64,000 nt of DNA from Dryocola clanedunensis_A (GCA_038405435.1 JBBYHZ010000002.1), one strand, 5' to 3'. Shown: positions 8,611-17,812, numbered from the stretch's first letter. Translations and numbers: made by a program. The notes: a model not told the origin generated them from the letters alone.

Positions 8611-9369
8611 ATGAATTCCAGACAACAAATCATATTACAGATGGTGATCGATCAGGGCCGCATGAGCGTGGCCGATCTCGCTAAGACAACCGGCGTTTCC
8701 GAAGTGACCATCCGTCAGGATTTGAACCTTCTGGAAAAGCGGAGCTACCTGCGTCGCGCCCACGGTTACGCTGTGCCGCTGGAAAGTGACGACGTCGAAA
8801 CCCGCATGATGAACAACTTCACGCTGAAGCAGAATCTTGCCGGGTTTGCAGCATCGCTGGTTAACGACGGTGAGACGGTGTTCATTGAAAACGGCAGCAG
8901 CAATGCCCTTCTCGCCCGTACGCTGGCCGAACGCAAGCGCGTGACGCTTATCACCGTCAGCAGTTATATCGCTCATCTTCTCAAAGATACCAACTGCGAA
9001 GTAATCTTGCTGGGCGGCATTTACCAGAAGAAAAGTGAAAGCATGGTCGGCCCTCTGACCCGCCAGTTCATTCAGCAGGTTCACTTCAGTAAGGCATTTA
9101 TCGGTATTGATGGATTCTTGCCAGAAACAGGCTTTACCGGCCGCGACATGATGCGTGCCGACGTGGTGAACGCCGTGCTGGAAAAAGGCAGTGAAGCAAT
9201 TGTGCTGACGGACAGCAGCAAGTTTGGCGCAACCCATCCTTACACCCTCGGCCCAATGGCACGTTTCAGCCGCGTCATCACCGACGACGGCCTGAACGAT
9301 ACCGCCCGACAGCAGCTGCAGGACAGCGGCATCCAGATTGATATCGTCAGGCAGTTCCCTCTGAGCTAA
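8611..9369 (+). CDS. yciT: DeoR-family transcriptional regulator YciT
   Basis: A 252-residue DeoR/GlpR-type regulator. The N-terminal winged helix (residues ~6-57) has the recognition stretch GVSEVTIRQDLNLLEK. The C-terminal sugar-phosphate sensor domain has FIENGSSNALLAR and KAFIGIDGF. It matches E. coli YciT, which is annotated as a regulator linked to osmotic stress. The ATG at 8611 (MNSRQQ) fits the family better than the in-frame TTG at 8602. It lies on the same strand just after ybiW and upstream of osmB, so it could respond to a sugar phosphate made by the fsa/ybiW block. That link is inference. Confidence 0.88.
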   Translation: MNSRQQIILQMVIDQGRMSVADLAKTTGVSEVTIRQDLNLLEKRSYLRRAHGYAVPLESDDVETRMMNNFTLKQNLAGFAASLVNDGETVFIENGSSNALLARTLAERKRVTLITVSSYIAHLLKDTNCEVILLGGIYQKKSESMVGPLTRQFIQQVHFSKAFIGIDGFLPETGFTGRDMMRADVVNAVLEKGSEAIVLTDSSKFGATHPYTLGPMARFSRVITDDGLNDTARQQLQDSGIQIDIVRQFPLS

Positions 9370-9383
9370 CGCGATTCCCGGAT

Positions 9384-9407
9384 ACTGTCTGTCAGGTTAC
9401 AGACAGT
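9384..9407. terminator. Perfect inverted repeat downstream of yciT
   Basis: ACTGTCTGT-caggtt-ACAGACAGT forms a 9-bp perfect stem 15 bases after the yciT stop. No T-run follows, so it is either a weak terminator or an operator. Its symmetry would also suit a DNA-binding protein. Confidence 0.4.
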
Positions 9408-9572
9408 GATCTAATCAGATTAATCCTGCCTCGCCTTTAAGAGTTTTCACCTGTATTAATTTTCTGTAACATTTAGACTAATTATTAGCGATATAACAGG
9501 AAGTAACAGCCACCCGAATTATATTTTGGGTTTATATCGCTAAGCAGTTTCACGGAAGCTCCGCTTAAGAAG

Positions 9573-9580
9573 CTATACTT
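9573..9580 (+). promoter_or_regulatory. Sigma-S-like -10 element of osmB
   Basis: CTATACTT matches the extended -10 sequence preferred by RpoS and lies about 50 bases before the osmB start. E. coli osmB is RpoS- and osmotically induced. The match is to the -10 only; no clear -35 is seen. Confidence 0.6.
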
Positions 9581-9627
9581 GTAGAGAGGCTTTGTTTCCG
9601 TGGATCAATTATTCAGGAGAAAAAATG

Positions 9628-9846
9628 ATGACCTTAAATAACAAAAAAATTGCCGCCGTCGTGCTGGCTGTAACCGTTGCGATGTCACTGAGTGCTTGTT
9701 CAAACTGGTCCAAACGTGACCGCAATACCGCGATTGGCGCGGGTGCTGGTGCGTTAGGCGGTGCGGTACTTACCGATGGCAGTACCCTGGGTACCCTGGG
9801 TGGCGCAGCGGTAGGTGGTGTTATCGGTCACCAGGTCGGTAAATAA
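9628..9846 (+). CDS. osmB: Osmotically inducible lipoprotein OsmB
   Basis: A 72-residue lipoprotein, the same length as E. coli OsmB. The signal peptide ends in the lipobox LSAC, with the lipidated Cys at residue 24. The mature part is a glycine-zipper protein rich in Gly and Ala (GAGAGALGGAVLTDGSTLGTL) and is nearly identical to the E. coli sequence. The ATG at 9628 follows AGGAG by 8 bases; the adjacent ATG at 9625 would add one Met. A sigma-S-like promoter lies upstream. Confidence 0.93.
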   Translation: MTLNNKKIAAVVLAVTVAMSLSACSNWSKRDRNTAIGAGAGALGGAVLTDGSTLGTLGGAAVGGVIGHQVGK

Positions 9847-9927
9847 GGCAGGATGCCAGCAAAAGCTTAATTGCTTTAACGAATTAAAAACGTTACGACT
9901 TTCAGGTCTTGCAGCAGACATAACAAA

Positions 9928-9951
9928 AGGCCACGGTAATTACCGTGGCCT
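9928..9951. terminator. Bidirectional terminator between osmB and yciH
   Basis: A perfect 24-base palindrome built on AGGCCACGGTAA and its complement, followed by TTTT on the minus strand. It separates converging osmB and pyrF-yciH. Confidence 0.75.
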
Positions 9952-9975
9952 GATAGTTTCTATCAAATAAAAGCG

Positions 9976-10302
9976 TTAGCCACCCGCCAGTTTTACTTTC
10001 ATTCCTTTTGCTTCCAGCAATGATTTAATCAGGTCGCGTTTATCCCCCTGAATTTCAATCACTCCCTCTTTTAGCGAGCCACCGCAGCCGCATTTCTTTT
10101 TCAGCTCGGCGGCAAGGGTTGCAAGGGTTGTATCATCCGCATCGATACCGGTAATCAGGCAAACCCCTTTGCCTTTGCGCCCGCTGGTCTGACGCTGGAT
10201 TCGTACAATTCCGTCCCCTTTCGGGCGCACCGCTTCCGCTTTAGGCTCGTCGATTCGTCCCGTATCCGTGGAGTAGACCAGACGGCTGTTGTTATCTTTC
10301 AT
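9976..10302 (-). CDS. yciH: SUI1/eIF1-like translation factor YciH
   Basis: A 108-residue protein with the SUI1/eIF1 fold. Conserved features are VCLITGIDADDTTLATLAAELKKKCGCGGS and the C-terminal GDKRDLIKSLLEAKG. E. coli YciH resembles eukaryotic eIF1 and affects initiation fidelity in vitro. The start codon lies 2 bases after the pyrF stop, so it is co-transcribed with pyrF. A shared terminator with osmB follows. Confidence 0.93.
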   Translation of the reverse strand: MKDNNSRLVYSTDTGRIDEPKAEAVRPKGDGIVRIQRQTSGRKGKGVCLITGIDADDTTLATLAAELKKKCGCGGSLKEGVIEIQGDKRDLIKSLLEAKGMKVKLAGG

Positions 10303-10304
10303 GC

Positions 10305-11042
10305 TTATGCCCCCTGTTGCAGCGACGCGCGAATATCACGCAGGGTTTGCGCCGGATCGGCAGATTGGGTGATCGGACGCCCGATAACCATATAGTCCAC
10401 GCCCGCCGTCTGCGCCTGAACCGGCGTCATAATGCGACGCTGATCGCCCGCCTCGCTGCCAACCGGACGGATGCCAGGCGTGACCAGCTTAAATGCCTGA
10501 CCCAGCTCATTTTTAAAACGTACTGCTTCATGAGCCGAACAGACCACGCCGTCCAGACCGCAGTTCTGCGTCAGGCGCGCCAGGCGTTCAGCGTAATCCG
10601 CCGGGCTTGCGTTAATCCCTAAATCAGCCAGATCGCTGGCTTCCATGCTGGTCAGCACGGTGACGGCGATCAGCAGCGGAGCATCTTTGCCAAACGGAGT
10701 TAAAGCCTCACGTGCCGCGCTCATCATGCGCGCCCCGCCGCTGGCGTGGACGTTAACCATCCATACGCCAAGCTCGGCCGCTGCTGCAACCGCACGGGCG
10801 GTGGTGTTTGGAATATCGTGGAATTTTAAATCGAGGAAGACATCAAAGCCGCGCTGCTGCAGATCGCTGACGAACTGCGGCCCGAAAAGCGTGAACATCT
10901 CCTTGCCGACCTTCAGACGGCAGTCCTGCGGGTCGATACGGTCGACGAATGCCAGCGCGCTGTCGCGCTTGTCGTAGTCGAGCGCAACGACAACTGGCGA
11001 ATCGGTGGCAACACGGGAGGAGGAGGATGCGGTTGAATTCAT
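10305..11042 (-). CDS. pyrF: Orotidine-5'-phosphate decarboxylase PyrF
   Basis: A 245-residue enzyme that decarboxylates OMP to UMP, the last step of pyrimidine nucleotide synthesis. Family motifs are VALDYDKRDSAL, the catalytic DLKFHDIPNT (Asp-x-Lys-x-x-Asp), and the phosphate-binding VTPGIRP and YMVIGRPIT. It forms an operon with yciH and follows lapAB on the same strand, as in E. coli. Confidence 0.96.
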   Translation of the reverse strand: MNSTASSSSRVATDSPVVVALDYDKRDSALAFVDRIDPQDCRLKVGKEMFTLFGPQFVSDLQQRGFDVFLDLKFHDIPNTTARAVAAAAELGVWMVNVHASGGARMMSAAREALTPFGKDAPLLIAVTVLTSMEASDLADLGINASPADYAERLARLTQNCGLDGVVCSAHEAVRFKNELGQAFKLVTPGIRPVGSEAGDQRRIMTPVQAQTAGVDYMVIGRPITQSADPAQTLRDIRASLQQGA

Positions 11043-11249
11043 GACTTAACCTTCTGACTGTTGGGCACCAGCGCGGCGCAGGGGATAAACGGCAAGCATT
11101 CTACTCGCGCGCAGGGAAAATTTACAGTTGCCATTGCACCCTGCCAGGCGATGGCTGCTCGAGGCCGGAATAAGGGGATTTAACGATAGGCAAGTATGTT
11201 GTAACTAAAGTGCAGGCTTTTTTAAAAACGGCGCTAACCCGCCGCCGTT

Positions 11250-12419
11250 TTATTGTCCGTCCAGACCCCGAATGGGCTTAACGGTTGACCAGGCCCGGCA
11301 TGACGGGCAGTGCCAGTACATCGTGAAGGCGGTGAAACCACACTTCTGGCAGCGATAGCGCGGTTTAGTCCTCACCTGTTCGCCCACCATATCACGTAAT
11401 ACGATCAAACTCTCTTTCGCACGCCCTTCTTCTGCTTCCTGGAGATGGTAATCAATCAGGCGGTGGAAGACGCGCATGGTCGGGTGGCGCTGCAGCTGCC
11501 GGTTAATATACACCTGCGCCGTATCGGCCCCCTCTTTCTGCTCCAGAATACCGGCCAGCATCAGTTCTGCTACGGCACCGGCATTCTCTTCAACGCAGCG
11601 CTTGAGGAACGCTTCCCACTCGTCAGGTTTATTGAGCTGCTGGAAACAGACCTGCAGCATATCCAGCGTTTCGCTGACCAGCTCGCTATCCTGATCGATA
11701 ACGCGCTGCAAAGATTCGACGGCTTTGGCGTACTCGCCTTTGGCCATGAAAATGCGGCCCATCATGATGGAGACGCGGGCACAATTTTTGTCCGCCGCCG
11801 CGCCCTTCTTCAGCAGCGACATGGCGCGATCCAGATCGTCACTGCCCATCAGCTGCAGCGCGAGCTCGCAGTAAAAATGGGCAATTTCCGTACGCTGCTT
11901 GTCTTTGCCGAGCTTGACCAGGCGTTCGGCAACGTCAATGGCTTTCTGCCAGTCGCTGGTTGCCTGATGGATCTGCAGCAGCTGCTGCAGCGCGCTGACC
12001 CGGAAGTCAGTTTCGTCTACCAGCTGAGCAAACATGTCTTCTGCCCGGTCGTACAGCCCGGCGGCCATGTAATCACGGCCAAGCTGCTGCACGGCCAGCA
12101 GACGCTGCTCGTAGGTCAACGAGGCGCTTTCCATTAACGACTGATGGATACGGATTGCGCGGTCGACCTCACCGCGCGAACGAAAGAGGTTGCCAAGCGT
12201 AAGGTGAGCCTCCACGGTGCTGGTATCTTCTTTGAGCATATCAAGGAAGAGATCGACCGCTTTGTCCTGCTGATTAGACAGCAGGAAGTTCACCCCGGCG
12301 ACGTAGTCTCGCGACAGGCGATTGGCTTCCTGCTGTTTATCTTGATGCGCACTTCTGCGTCCCATGTACCAGCCGTAAGCGGCAGCCACGGGCAACAGCA
12401 GAAACAGCAGCTCCAGCAT
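11250..12419 (-). CDS. lapB: LPS assembly regulator LapB (TPR protein with rubredoxin domain)
   Basis: A 389-residue protein. One N-terminal transmembrane helix (residues 1-20) anchors it in the inner membrane. A long array of TPR repeats follows (~35-340). The C terminus has a rubredoxin-type metal site with Cys pairs in YRCQKCGF and WHCPSCRAW. In E. coli LapB (YciM) acts with FtsH to control LpxC and so lipopolysaccharide synthesis. It sits six bases downstream of lapA, and the two form one operon. Confidence 0.95.
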   Translation of the reverse strand: MLELLFLLLPVAAAYGWYMGRRSAHQDKQQEANRLSRDYVAGVNFLLSNQQDKAVDLFLDMLKEDTSTVEAHLTLGNLFRSRGEVDRAIRIHQSLMESASLTYEQRLLAVQQLGRDYMAAGLYDRAEDMFAQLVDETDFRVSALQQLLQIHQATSDWQKAIDVAERLVKLGKDKQRTEIAHFYCELALQLMGSDDLDRAMSLLKKGAAADKNCARVSIMMGRIFMAKGEYAKAVESLQRVIDQDSELVSETLDMLQVCFQQLNKPDEWEAFLKRCVEENAGAVAELMLAGILEQKEGADTAQVYINRQLQRHPTMRVFHRLIDYHLQEAEEGRAKESLIVLRDMVGEQVRTKPRYRCQKCGFTAFTMYWHCPSCRAWSTVKPIRGLDGQ

Positions 12420-12425
12420 ATACGG

Positions 12426-12731
12426 TTATTCCTTCACTGCCGGAACGGAGGTCGCTGGCACCACTGGGTCCACGGACACCTGTTGCTCAAGGCGTTTAAT
12501 TTTACGGTCGGCCCGCGCCAGCAGAATGCGCACGCGTAGCCAGAACAGGCTGCAAATCAGCCAGCCGATGATAAAACCAGCGGCAAAGAGCGTTGCCAGC
12601 AACGTGGAGACACGGTATTCGCCCTGCGCCAGCAGGTAATTAAAATTGACTACCTGATCGTTTTGCGCACCCAGGGTAACGGAAACCACAAAGATCGCCA
12701 GCAGCAGTAAAAAGATGAATAAATATTTCAC
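12426..12731 (-). CDS. lapA: LPS assembly protein LapA
   Basis: A 101-residue inner-membrane protein with two transmembrane helices (residues ~1-22 and ~43-65) and a basic, coiled-coil cytoplasmic tail (RILLARADRKIKRLEQQV). It matches E. coli LapA (YciS), partner of LapB. The spacing to lapB is 6 bases. Confidence 0.94.
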   Translation of the reverse strand: MKYLFIFLLLLAIFVVSVTLGAQNDQVVNFNYLLAQGEYRVSTLLATLFAAGFIIGWLICSLFWLRVRILLARADRKIKRLEQQVSVDPVVPATSVPAVKE

Positions 12732-12868
12732 ATTACTTCCCGTTATGTGGTCTTGCGCGACTGTTATGCCCTAATGCTTTTCAACGGTATAAATTACCAT
12801 TTCCGGGGAGCCCGGGGAATCCATTAGCGACGTCCAATTCATAAGAAATGGGGCTTAAATCAATAATC

Positions 12869-13633
12869 TCAAGGTTCTTCGTCCCTTTCGGCTATTTCCT
12901 GGTCTTCTTCTGCCGGTGGCGTAAGCGGCCCACACCATTTTTGAGCAAGCCAGGTAGCAAGCGTGACCAGCAGCCAGGAGATGAGCGTAGCCACCGCCAG
13001 ATCCCGTGGCCAGTGCATGCCCAGCAGCAAACGGCTCCCCATTACGCCCGTAGCCCATACCAGCAGCAGGACAATGGTAAACGTGCGGCGACGCGGCCAC
13101 AGCAGCCCAACGCCTAATAATGCCCAGCTTGCGGCAAACATCGTGTGGCCTGACGGAAACGCAAAACCGGTCTCTTTTTGCCAGTGCTGACGCAGCCAGC
13201 CCGGCACTTCGCTGTGGGTGGAAAGTTGGTTTTTAACCAGCTCACCGCGCTGCTTACGCTTTAAATTGTAGAACTCATCGGTCGGGACATGCTGCGTTTT
13301 TTCAAGCCAGACCACAAACGGACGCGGCTCCTGGACTTTATCTTTAATAACCGACTTAACGCCCTGACCAATAAGGATAGCCGAACCAAGGATAGCAAAA
13401 AGCATCAGCGCCGCTTTTAAGCGGAACCTGAGGCACCACAGGAACCAGCCGCAGAGCAAAACGTGCGTGATAATGCCCCAGGGCTGAGTCACGGTCTCTG
13501 TGACCCAATACATCGCTTTAAGCCAGGCGTTACCGCCATCCGGCGCCCATTGCCAGCCAGAAAACCAGACGGTTAACGGCATGATTAACAGCACTCCGGC
13601 ACCGGCAGCCGTTCGTTTAGCGATAGCCCGCAT
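12869..13633 (-). CDS. pgpB: Phosphatidylglycerophosphatase B PgpB (PAP2 family)
   Basis: A 254-residue polytopic membrane phosphatase of the PAP2 family, equal in length to E. coli PgpB. The three catalytic motifs are present: KDKVQEPRP, FPSGHTMFA, and SRLLLGMHWPRDLA. It dephosphorylates phosphatidylglycerophosphate, undecaprenyl diphosphate and phosphatidate on the periplasmic side. It lies upstream of lapAB on the same strand. Confidence 0.95.
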   Translation of the reverse strand: MRAIAKRTAAGAGVLLIMPLTVWFSGWQWAPDGGNAWLKAMYWVTETVTQPWGIITHVLLCGWFLWCLRFRLKAALMLFAILGSAILIGQGVKSVIKDKVQEPRPFVVWLEKTQHVPTDEFYNLKRKQRGELVKNQLSTHSEVPGWLRQHWQKETGFAFPSGHTMFAASWALLGVGLLWPRRRTFTIVLLLVWATGVMGSRLLLGMHWPRDLAVATLISWLLVTLATWLAQKWCGPLTPPAEEDQEIAERDEEP

Positions 13634-13839
13634 TGTTGCTCCTTAACAATCAAAGTCGCCCAAGGATACCCGAAAAAGTGCACGGATGGGAAAACGGCAC
13701 GTTCTGCTACAGGTAAAAATAGCAGACCACCCAGTCTATTAGGCGAAGTGTTCCGCCTTGTGGCAAAATAACGATAATCATTGCCGCCAGAAAGCTGGCA
13801 GTCGCCCACGGGCGTCAAAATAAGTACCTGGAGAATCAC

Positions 13840-14430
13840 ATGCAGCTTAAACGTGTGGCAGAAGCCAAACTGCCTACCCCATGGGGCGATTTCCTGATGG
13901 TGGGTTTTGAAGAACTGGCAACCGGGCAGGACCACGTGGCCCTGGTTTTTGGTGATATTACCGGGGATCAATCCGTACTGGCCCGCGTGCATTCAGAATG
14001 CCTGACGGGTGACGCGCTGTTTAGCCTGCGCTGCGACTGCGGTTTCCAGCTCGAAGCCGCGCTGTCGCACATTGCCGAAGAAGGCCGCGGCGTGCTGCTT
14101 TACCATCGTCAGGAAGGCAGGAATATTGGGCTGCTGAATAAAATCCGCGCCTACGCCCTGCAGGACAAAGGTTACGATACGGTCGAAGCAAACCATCAGT
14201 TAGGCTTTGCGGCAGACGAGCGGGACTTCACCCTATGCGCGGATATGTTCAAGCTGCTGGGCGTGGACGCGGTGCGTCTGCTGACCAACAACCCGAAGAA
14301 AGTCGAAATTCTGAGCGAGGCGGGTATTAATATCGTTGAGCGAGTGCCGTTAATCGTGGGGCGTAACCCGAAGAACGCGCACTATCTGGACACGAAAGCG
14401 GCGAAGATGGGGCATTTGCTTTCCGAATAA
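13840..14430 (+). CDS. ribA: GTP cyclohydrolase II RibA
   Basis: A 196-residue enzyme that opens GTP in the first step of riboflavin synthesis. The zinc ligands are the cysteines in SECLTGDALFSLRCDCGFQLE (Cys54, Cys65, Cys67). The catalytic region is LYHRQEGRNIGLLNKIRAY and the C terminus has LLTNNPKKVEIL. This is the stand-alone form without the RibB domain. It is divergent from pgpB. Confidence 0.96.
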   Translation: MQLKRVAEAKLPTPWGDFLMVGFEELATGQDHVALVFGDITGDQSVLARVHSECLTGDALFSLRCDCGFQLEAALSHIAEEGRGVLLYHRQEGRNIGLLNKIRAYALQDKGYDTVEANHQLGFAADERDFTLCADMFKLLGVDAVRLLTNNPKKVEILSEAGINIVERVPLIVGRNPKNAHYLDTKAAKMGHLLSE

Positions 14431-14443
14431 TTCTCAAGAAATT

Positions 14444-14516
14444 GTAGGGTGGATAAGCGGCAGCGCCATCCACCAGACAACCCTGTGGCGGATGACACTT
14501 CGTTTATCCGCCCTAC
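14444..14516. repeat. Paired palindromic intergenic repeat (REP/BIME-like)
   Basis: The element starts GTAGGG and ends CCCTAC. It contains two stem-loops: GGTGGAT (14448-14454) with ATCCACC (14468-14474), and GGCGGAT (14487-14493) with ATCCGCC (14506-14512). The loops hold the shared TAAGCG core. Related copies lie at 25430-25512, 34407-34433 and 40492-40517. It fills the space between the convergent genes ribA and acnA. Confidence 0.8.
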
Positions 14517-14537
14517 GCTTCAGGCGGATCTACTTTC

Positions 14538-17213
14538 TCACTTCAGCATATTACGTATCACATAGTGCAAAATGCCGTCGTTCTGGAAATAGGTTAACTC
14601 ATTTCCGGTGTCGATTCGGCAGCGACACTCAACCACCTCTTTGCGACCGTCGGCATGAGTCAGCGTCACCGGCACCGTCGCACCTGGCTTCAGGTCGTTC
14701 AGGCCGGAGATATCAAGCGTCTCATCTCCCGTCAGGCCCAGCGTTTTGCGCGTTACGCCCTGCGGGAACTCAAGCGGCAGAATGCCCATGCCAATCAGGT
14801 TTGAACGGTGGATACGTTCGAACGATTCGGAAATCACCACCCTCACCCCCAGCAAGCGCGGGCCTTTTGCCGCCCAGTCGCGGCTTGAGCCGGATCCGTA
14901 CTCTTTACCGGCGATGACCGCCAGCGGAATGCCTTTGGCCTGATAGCGCATTGCCGCATCGTAGATGGACATCAGCTCATCGCCGGGCAGCAGGCGCGTC
15001 ATGCCGCCTTCAACGCCGGGAACCATTTCATTGCGGATACGGATGTTGGCAAAGGTGCCGCGCATCATCACCTCGTGGTTACCGCGGCGCGATCCGTAGG
15101 AGTTGAAGTCTTTGCGCTCCACGCCGTGATTTTGCAGATAGCGTCCCGCCGGGCTGTCTGGCTTGATACTCCCCGCAGGGGAGATGTGGTCCGTAGTGAC
15201 CGAATCCCCCAACATGGCCAGCACGCGGGCACCGTGGATATCCTCAACGGGTTTCGGCTCGGCCTCCATGTCATCGAAGAATGGTGACAAGCGTATATAG
15301 GTAGAATCGCTCTGCCAGCCGTAGGTGTCGGACCGGTCAACCTGAATATTGCGCCACTCCGGCGTGCCTTCGAAGACCTCAGCATATTCTTTGTTGAACA
15401 TTTCAGTGGATACCTGGGCTACCGCGCGGGCGATCTCCTGGCTGCTCGGCCAGATATCTTTCAGATAAACCGGGTCGCCTTTGCGGTCGTGACCCAGCGG
15501 GTCGGTCATCAGGTTAACGTTCATGTTCCCGGCCAGCGCGTAGGCAACCACCAGCGGCGGCGACGCCAGCCAGTTCGTTTTCACCAGCGGATGGATACGG
15601 CCTTCAAAGTTACGGTTACCGGAAAGCACCGCACCGACGGTGAGATCGCCTTTTTTGATCGCCTGCTCAATAGGATCCGGCAGCGGCCCGGAGTTACCGA
15701 TGCAGGTTGTGCAACCGTAGCCCACAAGGTTGAAGCCAAGATCGTCCAGATACGGCGTCAGTCTGGCCTTCGCCAGGTAATCAGAAACAACTTTGGAGCC
15801 CGGAGCCAGTGAGGCCTTGACCCACGGCTGTCGTTTCAGGCCCAGCGTCAGGGCCTTCTTCGCCAGCAGCCCCGCTGCCATCAGCACGCTCGGGTTAGAG
15901 GTGTTGGTACAGGAGGTGATGGCGGCGATAACAACGGCTCCGTCAGGAAGCTGATATTGGTGCCCGCCCATCGTGTAGTTAACCGGAGCACGGTCTTTTT
16001 GCGATGAATTGACTTCAAGTTCGTTGCTGGCGCTAAAGGCTTTGGGTACATCACCCAGCGCAACACGATCCTGCGGGCGTTTTGGCCCGGCAAGGCTCGC
16101 CTCAACTTCGTTCATATCCAGCGACAGCGTGCTGGTAAAGACGGGTTCATCGCCGGTATTGCGCCACATACCCTGTGCTTTAGCGTAGGCCTCAACCAGC
16201 GCAATCTGATCTTCCGTGCGGCCGCTCAGGCGCATGTAGTCCAGCGTGACGCCGTCAATCGGGAAGAAGCCACAGGTTGCGCCGTATTCAGGGGCCATAT
16301 TGGCAATGGTGGCGCGATCCGCCAGCGGCAGCGAGTCCAGCCCGTCACCGTAAAATTCAACAAATTTGCCCACCACGCCGTGCTTGCGCAGCATCTGCGT
16401 GACGGTCAGCACCAGGTCGGTGGCGGTAATACCTTCGCCAAGTTTACCGTCGAGTTTAAAGCCTACAACGTCGGGGATCAGCATTGATACCGGCTGGCCG
16501 AGCATGGCCGCTTCCGCCTCGATGCCCCCCACTCCCCAGCCCAGAACGCCGAGGCCGTTGATCATCGTGGTGTGGGAGTCTGTGCCGACCAGCGTGTCGG
16601 GATAGGCCACGAGCTCATCGCCCTGCATTTCGCTCCAGACAGCTTTCCCGAGATACTCAAGGTTTACCTGGTGACAAATGCCGGTGCCCGGTGGCACAAC
16701 GCTGAAACGGCTGAAAGCCTGCTGGCCCCAGCGCAGGAAGACATAACGCTCGTGGTTACGCTCCATCTCCAGGCGCACGTTTTCTTCGAAGGCATCATCA
16801 TCGCCGAAGTGGTCAACGGTAACGGAGTGGTCAATGACCAGGTCGACGGGGGAAAGTGGGTTTACTTTGGCGGTGTCGCCGCCGAGACGTTTGACGGCTT
16901 CACGCATCGCGGCCAGATCGACGACTGCGGGAACGCCGGTAAAATCCTGCATTAATACGCGCGCCGGGCGGTAGGCAATTTCACGGTCGGCGTGGGCATT
17001 TTTCAGCCAGCCCGCCAGCGCATGAATATCCTCTCGGGTCACCGAATCTTCATCCTGCCAGCGCAGCAGGTTTTCGAGCAGAACTTTTAGCGACTTGGGT
17101 AGACGGGTGATATCCCCAAGTTCCTTTGATGCCAGCGGCAGGCTGTAGTAGTGATAGGTTTTATCCAGCGCCTGTAGCGTATCCTTACTGGCTTCTCGTA
17201 GGGTTGACGACAT
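14538..17213 (-). CDS. acnA: Aconitate hydratase A AcnA
   Basis: An 891-residue aconitase of the IRP1/AcnA type. The [4Fe-4S] ligands are Cys in ITSCTNTSNPSVLM and the pair in YGCTTCIGNSGPLPDP. The swivel domain has EYGSGSSRDWAAKGP and the substrate-binding SFERIHRSNLIGMGILPL. It isomerises citrate and isocitrate in the TCA cycle. AcnA is the stress- and stationary-phase enzyme in E. coli. It follows the ymiA-yciX-ymiC small genes, as in E. coli. Confidence 0.96.
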   Translation of the reverse strand: MSSTLREASKDTLQALDKTYHYYSLPLASKELGDITRLPKSLKVLLENLLRWQDEDSVTREDIHALAGWLKNAHADREIAYRPARVLMQDFTGVPAVVDLAAMREAVKRLGGDTAKVNPLSPVDLVIDHSVTVDHFGDDDAFEENVRLEMERNHERYVFLRWGQQAFSRFSVVPPGTGICHQVNLEYLGKAVWSEMQGDELVAYPDTLVGTDSHTTMINGLGVLGWGVGGIEAEAAMLGQPVSMLIPDVVGFKLDGKLGEGITATDLVLTVTQMLRKHGVVGKFVEFYGDGLDSLPLADRATIANMAPEYGATCGFFPIDGVTLDYMRLSGRTEDQIALVEAYAKAQGMWRNTGDEPVFTSTLSLDMNEVEASLAGPKRPQDRVALGDVPKAFSASNELEVNSSQKDRAPVNYTMGGHQYQLPDGAVVIAAITSCTNTSNPSVLMAAGLLAKKALTLGLKRQPWVKASLAPGSKVVSDYLAKARLTPYLDDLGFNLVGYGCTTCIGNSGPLPDPIEQAIKKGDLTVGAVLSGNRNFEGRIHPLVKTNWLASPPLVVAYALAGNMNVNLMTDPLGHDRKGDPVYLKDIWPSSQEIARAVAQVSTEMFNKEYAEVFEGTPEWRNIQVDRSDTYGWQSDSTYIRLSPFFDDMEAEPKPVEDIHGARVLAMLGDSVTTDHISPAGSIKPDSPAGRYLQNHGVERKDFNSYGSRRGNHEVMMRGTFANIRIRNEMVPGVEGGMTRLLPGDELMSIYDAAMRYQAKGIPLAVIAGKEYGSGSSRDWAAKGPRLLGVRVVISESFERIHRSNLIGMGILPLEFPQGVTRKTLGLTGDETLDISGLNDLKPGATVPVTLTHADGRKEVVECRCRIDTGNELTYFQNDGILHYVIRNMLK

Positions 17214-17337
17214 AGCTCCTCCTTAACGATGTCCTGAGTGAATTCAGGGTCACTATTAAAGATAACACAAACATGTCGTAACGTTTTGATAACAACCCAA
17301 AATGATAAATGGCCCATTCTGGCGGCTGCGGAGACGA

Positions 17338-17366
17338 AAACGCCCGGGCATGCAGCCAGGGCGTTT
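17338..17366 (-). terminator. Intrinsic terminator after ymiC
   Basis: AAACGCCC (17338-17345) pairs with GGGCGTTT (17359-17366). On the minus strand the stem ends in GGGCGTTTTCG, a short T-run. It would separate the tiny-gene transcript from acnA. Confidence 0.6.
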
Positions 17367-17369
17367 GAA

Positions 17370-17468
17370 TTAGTTAGCCAGCGTGGCGATCAGCTGCGCC
17401 CAGAACAACACCGAAACGGTGAACGCGCCAACCCATGACCAGTATTTAAGACTTCCGAAGTTAATCAT
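17370..17468 (-). CDS. ymiC: Tiny membrane protein YmiC
   Basis: A 32-residue protein encoded just upstream of acnA, beginning MINFGSLKYWSWVGAF and ending LIATLAN. One hydrophobic helix spans most of its length. It resembles E. coli YmiC in its KYWSW-GAF start, size and position. Its function is unknown. Confidence 0.75.
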   Translation of the reverse strand: MINFGSLKYWSWVGAFTVSVLFWAQLIATLAN

Positions 17469-17630
17469 AAGCATTACTCTTTTTATATACGCTATGCACA
17501 TTGACTGACTAATTAAGCAGTCGCGAAGAATATTGCCGTGTGTAGTTATTAATAAGTACGCCAGTTTGCTGCCGCTAATATAAAAAGTGTGATTGACAGC
17601 AAGTTAATTGAACGTAAATAAAATGAGTAA

Positions 17631-17810
17631 TTATTGTTTTTTGTGATCGTCAGCAGCAAAAAGGTCGATAAACTCCTGCTGCTGCTTTGACAGCTTCCAG
17701 CGCTCGGGGGACACGTTTTTGGCGTTTTTTCCTCCCTTCAGCGTCTGAAGGGTCTTGTCATCCTGTTGACACACAGGATCGGGCTGCTGGACTTGTCCGT
17801 GAGTCACCAT
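17631..17810 (-). CDS. yciX: Small protein YciX
   Basis: A 59-residue soluble, charged protein starting MVTHGQ and containing DDKTLQTLKGGKNAKNVSPE and a C-terminal DDHKKQ. It corresponds to E. coli yciX by position and sequence as I recall it; its function is unknown. The ATG at 17810 has GGAG six bases upstream and lies two bases after the ymiA stop, so the two are coupled. Confidence 0.75.
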   Translation of the reverse strand: MVTHGQVQQPDPVCQQDDKTLQTLKGGKNAKNVSPERWKLSKQQQEFIDLFAADDHKKQ

Positions 17811-17812
17811 TT

